Below are positions 61,102 to 64,000 of a stretch of 64,000 bases of DNA, one piece after another. Both the position numbers and the translations under genes were made by a program. Source of the stretch: Mesobacillus subterraneus (GTDB taxonomy: Bacteria > Bacillota > Bacilli > Bacillales > Cytobacillaceae); assembly GCF_023715485.1 (NCBI RefSeq), contig NZ_JAMBOF010000013.1, forward strand, positions 1 through 64,000, written 5' to 3'. The notes under the pieces are model-generated. The model saw only the letters and a program-made list of their open reading frames with translations, had not been told where the DNA came from and did no database searches. Positions within the stretch are counted from its first letter, which is position 1. Every line of letters starts with the position of its first letter.

Positions 61102-61920
61102 CTAAAAAAGTTGTTGTCCGCCATCCGCAGAAATGGTTTGGCCGCTCACATAGCTTGCAAAGTCTGAGGCAAAAAACAGAACTGGATGAGCAATATCTTC
61201 AGGTTCTCCGAGTCGCTTAACCGAGATGGATTTGACCAGATTTGCTTGCTCCTCCATCGTCATTCTTTCCCACTGCTTCTTTGTTGACGGATTCGATATC
61301 ACAAATCCAGGCGCTACGTTATTGACCGTTATTCCATAGGGACCAAGTTCTTGAGCCATTTGCCTTGTGAAACCAATCTGTCCAGCCTTAGCACTGGCAT
61401 ATGCCTGGATTCCAGTCAGACTTGTGCTGCGCCCTGCTCCACTTGAGATATTAATGATCCGTCCATAATTCTGCTTTTTCATGTAAGGAGCAACTTCCTT
61501 TGTTGTATAAAAAGCGGCATCCAGATTAACAGCAAATATCTTTCTCCATTGATCAGGGGTTACTTCTTCTACTGGTTGATGGATTTGTCCACATACACCT
61601 CCAGCATTGTTAACCAATATATCGATCTTGTTAAATTTTTGGATTGTGTAATCCACTAACTGTTTCACACTTTCCACTTCTGTGATATCGCATGTATATG
61701 TATCAAAACGGTTAGATTTTTTATTCATGTCAAGCCACTCATTAAGTTCCGTTTTCACTTCCGCAAGTTCTTGATCCAATATGTCTGTACCAATTACTGT
61801 TGCTCCGTGCCTGAGAAATGCTTCGCAGATTCCTTTGCCAATTCCATGCGCTGCACCAGTAACCAGAACAACTTTTTCTGTAAAAAATGTCGATTGTAAA
61901 CTGTTAACACTTTGAATCAA
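61102..61920 (-). CDS. Short-chain dehydrogenase, first gene of the cluster
   Basis: 272 residues, classical SDR: TGAAHGIG, a D (GTDILDQ) after beta-2 suggesting NAD, VNNAGG, catalytic Ser in INISSGAGR, YASAK and the C-terminal ASYVSGQTISADGG. A ~10-residue longer loop (~60-75) separates beta-2 and beta-3. TTG start behind AAGGGGTGG. It is preceded by the only good promoter of the region and 3.9 times duplicated in type only, not in sequence, by the SDR at the other end of the cluster. Confidence 0.87.
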   Translation of the reverse strand: MIQSVNSLQSTFFTEKVVLVTGAAHGIGKGICEAFLRHGATVIGTDILDQELAEVKTELNEWLDMNKKSNRFDTYTCDITEVESVKQLVDYTIQKFNKIDILVNNAGGVCGQIHQPVEEVTPDQWRKIFAVNLDAAFYTTKEVAPYMKKQNYGRIINISSGAGRSTSLTGIQAYASAKAGQIGFTRQMAQELGPYGITVNNVAPGFVISNPSTKKQWERMTMEEQANLVKSISVKRLGEPEDIAHPVLFFASDFASYVSGQTISADGGQQLF

Positions 61921-61957
61921 AATACCACCCCTTCGCTTTGTCCTGGATATTGGTAAA

Positions 61958-61986
61958 ACTATATAACAGGCTAAAAAGATTGTAAA
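61958..61986 (-). promoter_or_regulatory. Promoter of the 44-62 kb cluster
   Basis: Minus-strand -35 TTTACA (61981-61986), 17-nt spacer, -10 TATAGT (61958-61963), giving a start near 61950 and a ~30-nt leader to the SDR. Confidence 0.65.
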
Positions 61987-61999
61987 GTTTATTTTTAGA

Positions 62000-62021
62000 A
62001 TATTTTTAATATTTAAAATAT
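62000..62021. promoter_or_regulatory. AT-rich near-palindrome, possible operator
   Basis: 22 bp beginning ATATTTTTAA and mirrored in TTTAAAATAT; 20 of 22 positions are symmetric. It ends 14 bp upstream of the cluster's -35. It could bind the GntR-type regulator, but base composition alone makes such palindromes fairly likely here. Confidence 0.3.
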
Positions 62022-62324
62022 AAAACTATTGTCATATAAAATTATCATTGGTAATGAATAAACTTCGAATTATCTTAAAATACTTTTGATATTCCTTGGT
62101 TCCGATGAGATCAATATCTTCTTAATTAAATTGTTATTATTAATTAAGTTTTTCTATCACAAAACAAAAGTTTTTGGAAAAACAAAATCCCAATAATTTT
62201 TTTGTGGGTCCTCTCGATATTAATGTAAATAGAGGTTGAATTTCTGTTGCAGCTTTTTACCTTAGCCTTGATTCTATAGTTTAAAGGCGTGCCAGCAAAC
62301 GACAATTTCATTCTTTTTTTGCAT

Positions 62325-62362
62325 AATAAAAAAGCACACATTCATTAATTCAATGTGTGCTT
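62325..62362 (-). terminator. Terminator of the hypothetical membrane gene
   Basis: An 11-bp stem AAGCACACATT / AATGTGTGCTT with a 9-nt loop; T-rich on the minus strand after the stem. The ~400 bp between it and the cluster promoter is AT-rich and shows no gene. Confidence 0.88.
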
Positions 62363-62375
62363 CAAACTTTTTATT

Positions 62376-63035
62376 TCACAGCTTCCTAACTTTATCCCCA
62401 TCAACGATTTTCAAGTTAATCCCCCAGGACTCTCCACTCATTGAATCTACTCCTAATTTGGATAGATCTATATCAGTTTCAATCGTGACTATTTCTCTTT
62501 CTTTTTCATGCATGATTACTTCGTATGGGCCGCCTTGGTTCAATAAGGAGAGAAGTGGAGTTTCATCTTCGAATAGGTATTTTTCATAGAATTCGATGTT
62601 GAAGTGGACGGTTTGGTTGCTGTGATTCTTAAACGGGAATTGGCATGTAGCGTATAGTTTTTTTTCACCTTTCATCTCGTACCGGCACGAACTTCCCCTT
62701 CTCTCGTACTCGATAGCGTTAATACCTGTCGCAAGCGTTTTTTGGTAAGCACTTACTAGTTCCATCGGCAGGAATACCACCAAAAATATGGCGATTAAGA
62801 CCATACGGAGATGGAATTTTTCAAGCGATTTTACCAGGAAATACAAACTGATGACAAACAAAATCAAGCCTGTGACACCAATATAGCTAACTCCATTCAT
62901 AGTTCTGATTGGAAAATTTAATGCTGACGATATTTCCTGACCAATAGGATATTCATGAGGGAATGGAAAGTTGAGTGCAATCGAGAGAAAGAAAAAAATA
63001 ATGGCAGCAATCAAAAATCTTTTGTACTTCAGCAT
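62376..63035 (-). CDS. Hypothetical membrane protein
   Basis: 219 residues: N-terminal helix (~8-24), two further helices (~50-70, ~77-95), then an outer domain (~100-219) with a Cys pair (SSCRYEMKG and YATCQFPFKN, residues 116 and 131) that could form a disulfide. The outer part predicts a beta sandwich. No family recognised. The gene stands alone. Confidence 0.65.
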   Translation of the reverse strand: MLKYKRFLIAAIIFFFLSIALNFPFPHEYPIGQEISSALNFPIRTMNGVSYIGVTGLILFVISLYFLVKSLEKFHLRMVLIAIFLVVFLPMELVSAYQKTLATGINAIEYERRGSSCRYEMKGEKKLYATCQFPFKNHSNQTVHFNIEFYEKYLFEDETPLLSLLNQGGPYEVIMHEKEREIVTIETDIDLSKLGVDSMSGESWGINLKIVDGDKVRKL

Positions 63036-63136
63036 AATGGACTTCCAACTCCTACTCTTCTATTATTCAACCTCCACTCACTCGCGTCTCTTGTGGAAGA
63101 TCAAGTTCACTAAAAGTATAGATTCTGTCCAACCGC

Positions 63137-63547
63137 TCATTGTACTAATAAATTCAAAACATCAAACTGAATGATCCCCAACACTATCGTAATGAGGATG
63201 ACTCCTTCCGCAATTGACAGGATCGATTGCTTGGGATCTGCAGAAAATTTCCATTCAAAGTATGCGCGCACAAAGTTTTCGGATGTAAATATCAACGTCA
63301 TGAAGAATAAAAAAAGATTAATAGATAAGTCATGGTAGAATAATTGATACATTAAGATCAAATAAACGGCTAATGCAGTAAGCCGGACCGCCCAATCTAC
63401 TTTCCGATGGGTGCTATTAATATGATGATAGGAAAAAGCCTTCTTTTTCACTTTATTAATATTAAAAACTTTCCTTAAAATGAACTTGGATGCGGCAATT
63501 ATTAGTATGATTACGATAAAAAGCATTATGAATTTGAAACCTGACAT
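63137..63547 (-). CDS. DUF4181-like membrane protein
   Basis: 136 residues with four membrane helices (~5-20, ~50-68, ~74-92, ~110-130) and the loop RKVFNINKVKKKAFSYHHIN followed by KVDWAVR, a pattern I associate with the DUF4181 family of Bacilli (function unknown). ATG at 63547 follows GAGGAGGG; the frame opens at 63562. Family assignment is tentative. Confidence 0.65.
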   Translation of the reverse strand: MSGFKFIMLFIVIILIIAASKFILRKVFNINKVKKKAFSYHHINSTHRKVDWAVRLTALAVYLILMYQLFYHDLSINLFLFFMTLIFTSENFVRAYFEWKFSADPKQSILSIAEGVILITIVLGIIQFDVLNLLVQ

Positions 63548-63707
63548 ATACTCCCTCCTCATGATGTTATTTTATCATTAAGTTCCAGTTATTGGTACAT
63601 TTTCTAGGCGGAAATTCTTTTTAAACGTATTTTCAAAAAACTATTTCGCTTATCGAAAAAGATGCTACAATACTATTTATATAATTTAAAAGAATGAAGG
63701 GAATACA

Positions 63708-64000
63708 ATGAACAAAAAGTTATGGATTACATATGGAATGTTGACCTTCGCTACGGCAACATGGGGCAGTGCGTTTATCGCAGGGAAAATTGCGGTTGAA
63801 AGCTTTGATCCGGCAACGGTCGCTTTTTTTAGGTTTTTTGGGGCAGTGATTCTGCTGGTTCCTCTCATGTTTGTGATGGAGAAAAAACGTCAAAAACCAA
63901 ACTTAAAGGATTATGGCTTATTTGCAGTTCTTGGCCTGACCGGTATCGCCTTTTACAATATCTTCTTTTTCCTGGCCAGCAAGCATGCGCCGGTCATCAA
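63708..64000 (+). CDS. DMT/EamA-family transporter, N-terminal part
   Basis: Starts ATG AAC AAA AAG behind GAAGGG and runs off the right edge. The first ~97 residues show three membrane helices and the EamA signature TATWGSAFIAGKIAVESFDP followed by FFRFFGAVILLVPL. Drug/metabolite superfamily exporters of this type export amino acids or metabolites; nothing more specific can be said. Confidence 0.85.
   Translation, partial: MNKKLWITYGMLTFATATWGSAFIAGKIAVESFDPATVAFFRFFGAVILLVPLMFVMEKKRQKPNLKDYGLFAVLGLTGIAFYNIFFFLASKHAPVI

Overview
The window looks like chromosomal DNA of a low-to-medium GC, endospore-former-type member of the Bacillaceae. The evidence is a Bacillus-type 16S 5' end, a CspC nearly identical to that of Bacillus subtilis, strong AGGAGG ribosome binding sites, frequent GTG/TTG starts, Zur boxes of the B. 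subtilis 7-1-7 type, a QoxABCD aa3 quinol oxidase and a YjgC/YjgD-type formate dehydrogenase operon. I cannot name the species.

Layout. 1-380 holds the 5' end of a 16S rRNA gene (leftward) with leader and two tandem promoters. 600-3250 is a decaying stretch: a small ORF, remnants of a 2',3'-cyclic nucleotidase/5'-nucleotidase, intact cspC, a ribosomal protein L33 gene with a TGA in codon 9, and a truncated, frameshifted CobW-type zinc GTPase. Two Zur boxes lie between these remnants and an intact zinc-type operon (ZnuA-like lipoprotein, YcgR-like permease, YcgQ-like protein; 3302-6474). 6.6-20 kb carries an SDR, qoxABCD with a CRP/FNR-type palindrome upstream, a TPP riboswitch controlling tenA, and assorted membrane, lipoprotein and phosphodiesterase genes. 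20.1-25.8 kb is the formate module: fdhD and the leftward operon focA-like, fdhA, DUF1641, an HMA-like protein and a CxxC protein. At 26.1-27.8 kb an IS1182-type element with an amber codon in its transposase has landed in a terminator hairpin and is flanked by two copies of it.

27.9-43.1 kb: a secreted LVIVD-repeat protein, an SDR, a two-hydrolase plus transporter operon (carbamoylase/allantoate-type hydrolase, M20 aminoacylase, permease; 31.0-34.6 kb), an HD alarmone-hydrolase-like protein, a second phosphodiesterase, a UMF1-type transporter, a membrane-anchored M20 peptidase, two unexplained short-repeat arrays (about 21 bp at 37.0 kb and 52 bp at 40.4-40.7 kb), and a diguanylate cyclase with an intact GGDEF and I-site.

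The most distinctive region is 43.2-61.9 kb. About nineteen leftward genes with tight spacing or overlaps start at one good promoter (about 61960) and include a FadR-type GntR regulator. They encode a complete peptide-type ABC importer (two ATPases, two permeases, two paralogous binding lipoproteins), an amidase, an M20 carboxypeptidase, a creatininase-family amidohydrolase, a DUF885-like protein, an M28-like peptidase with altered catalytic residues, two paralogous ketopantoate-reductase-like dehydrogenases, two SDRs and a GNAT acetyltransferase. The gene content suggests uptake and stepwise hydrolysis of an amide- or peptide-like compound followed by redox steps; the substrate is unknown to me. 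The window ends with two hypothetical membrane proteins and the start of a DMT-family transporter.
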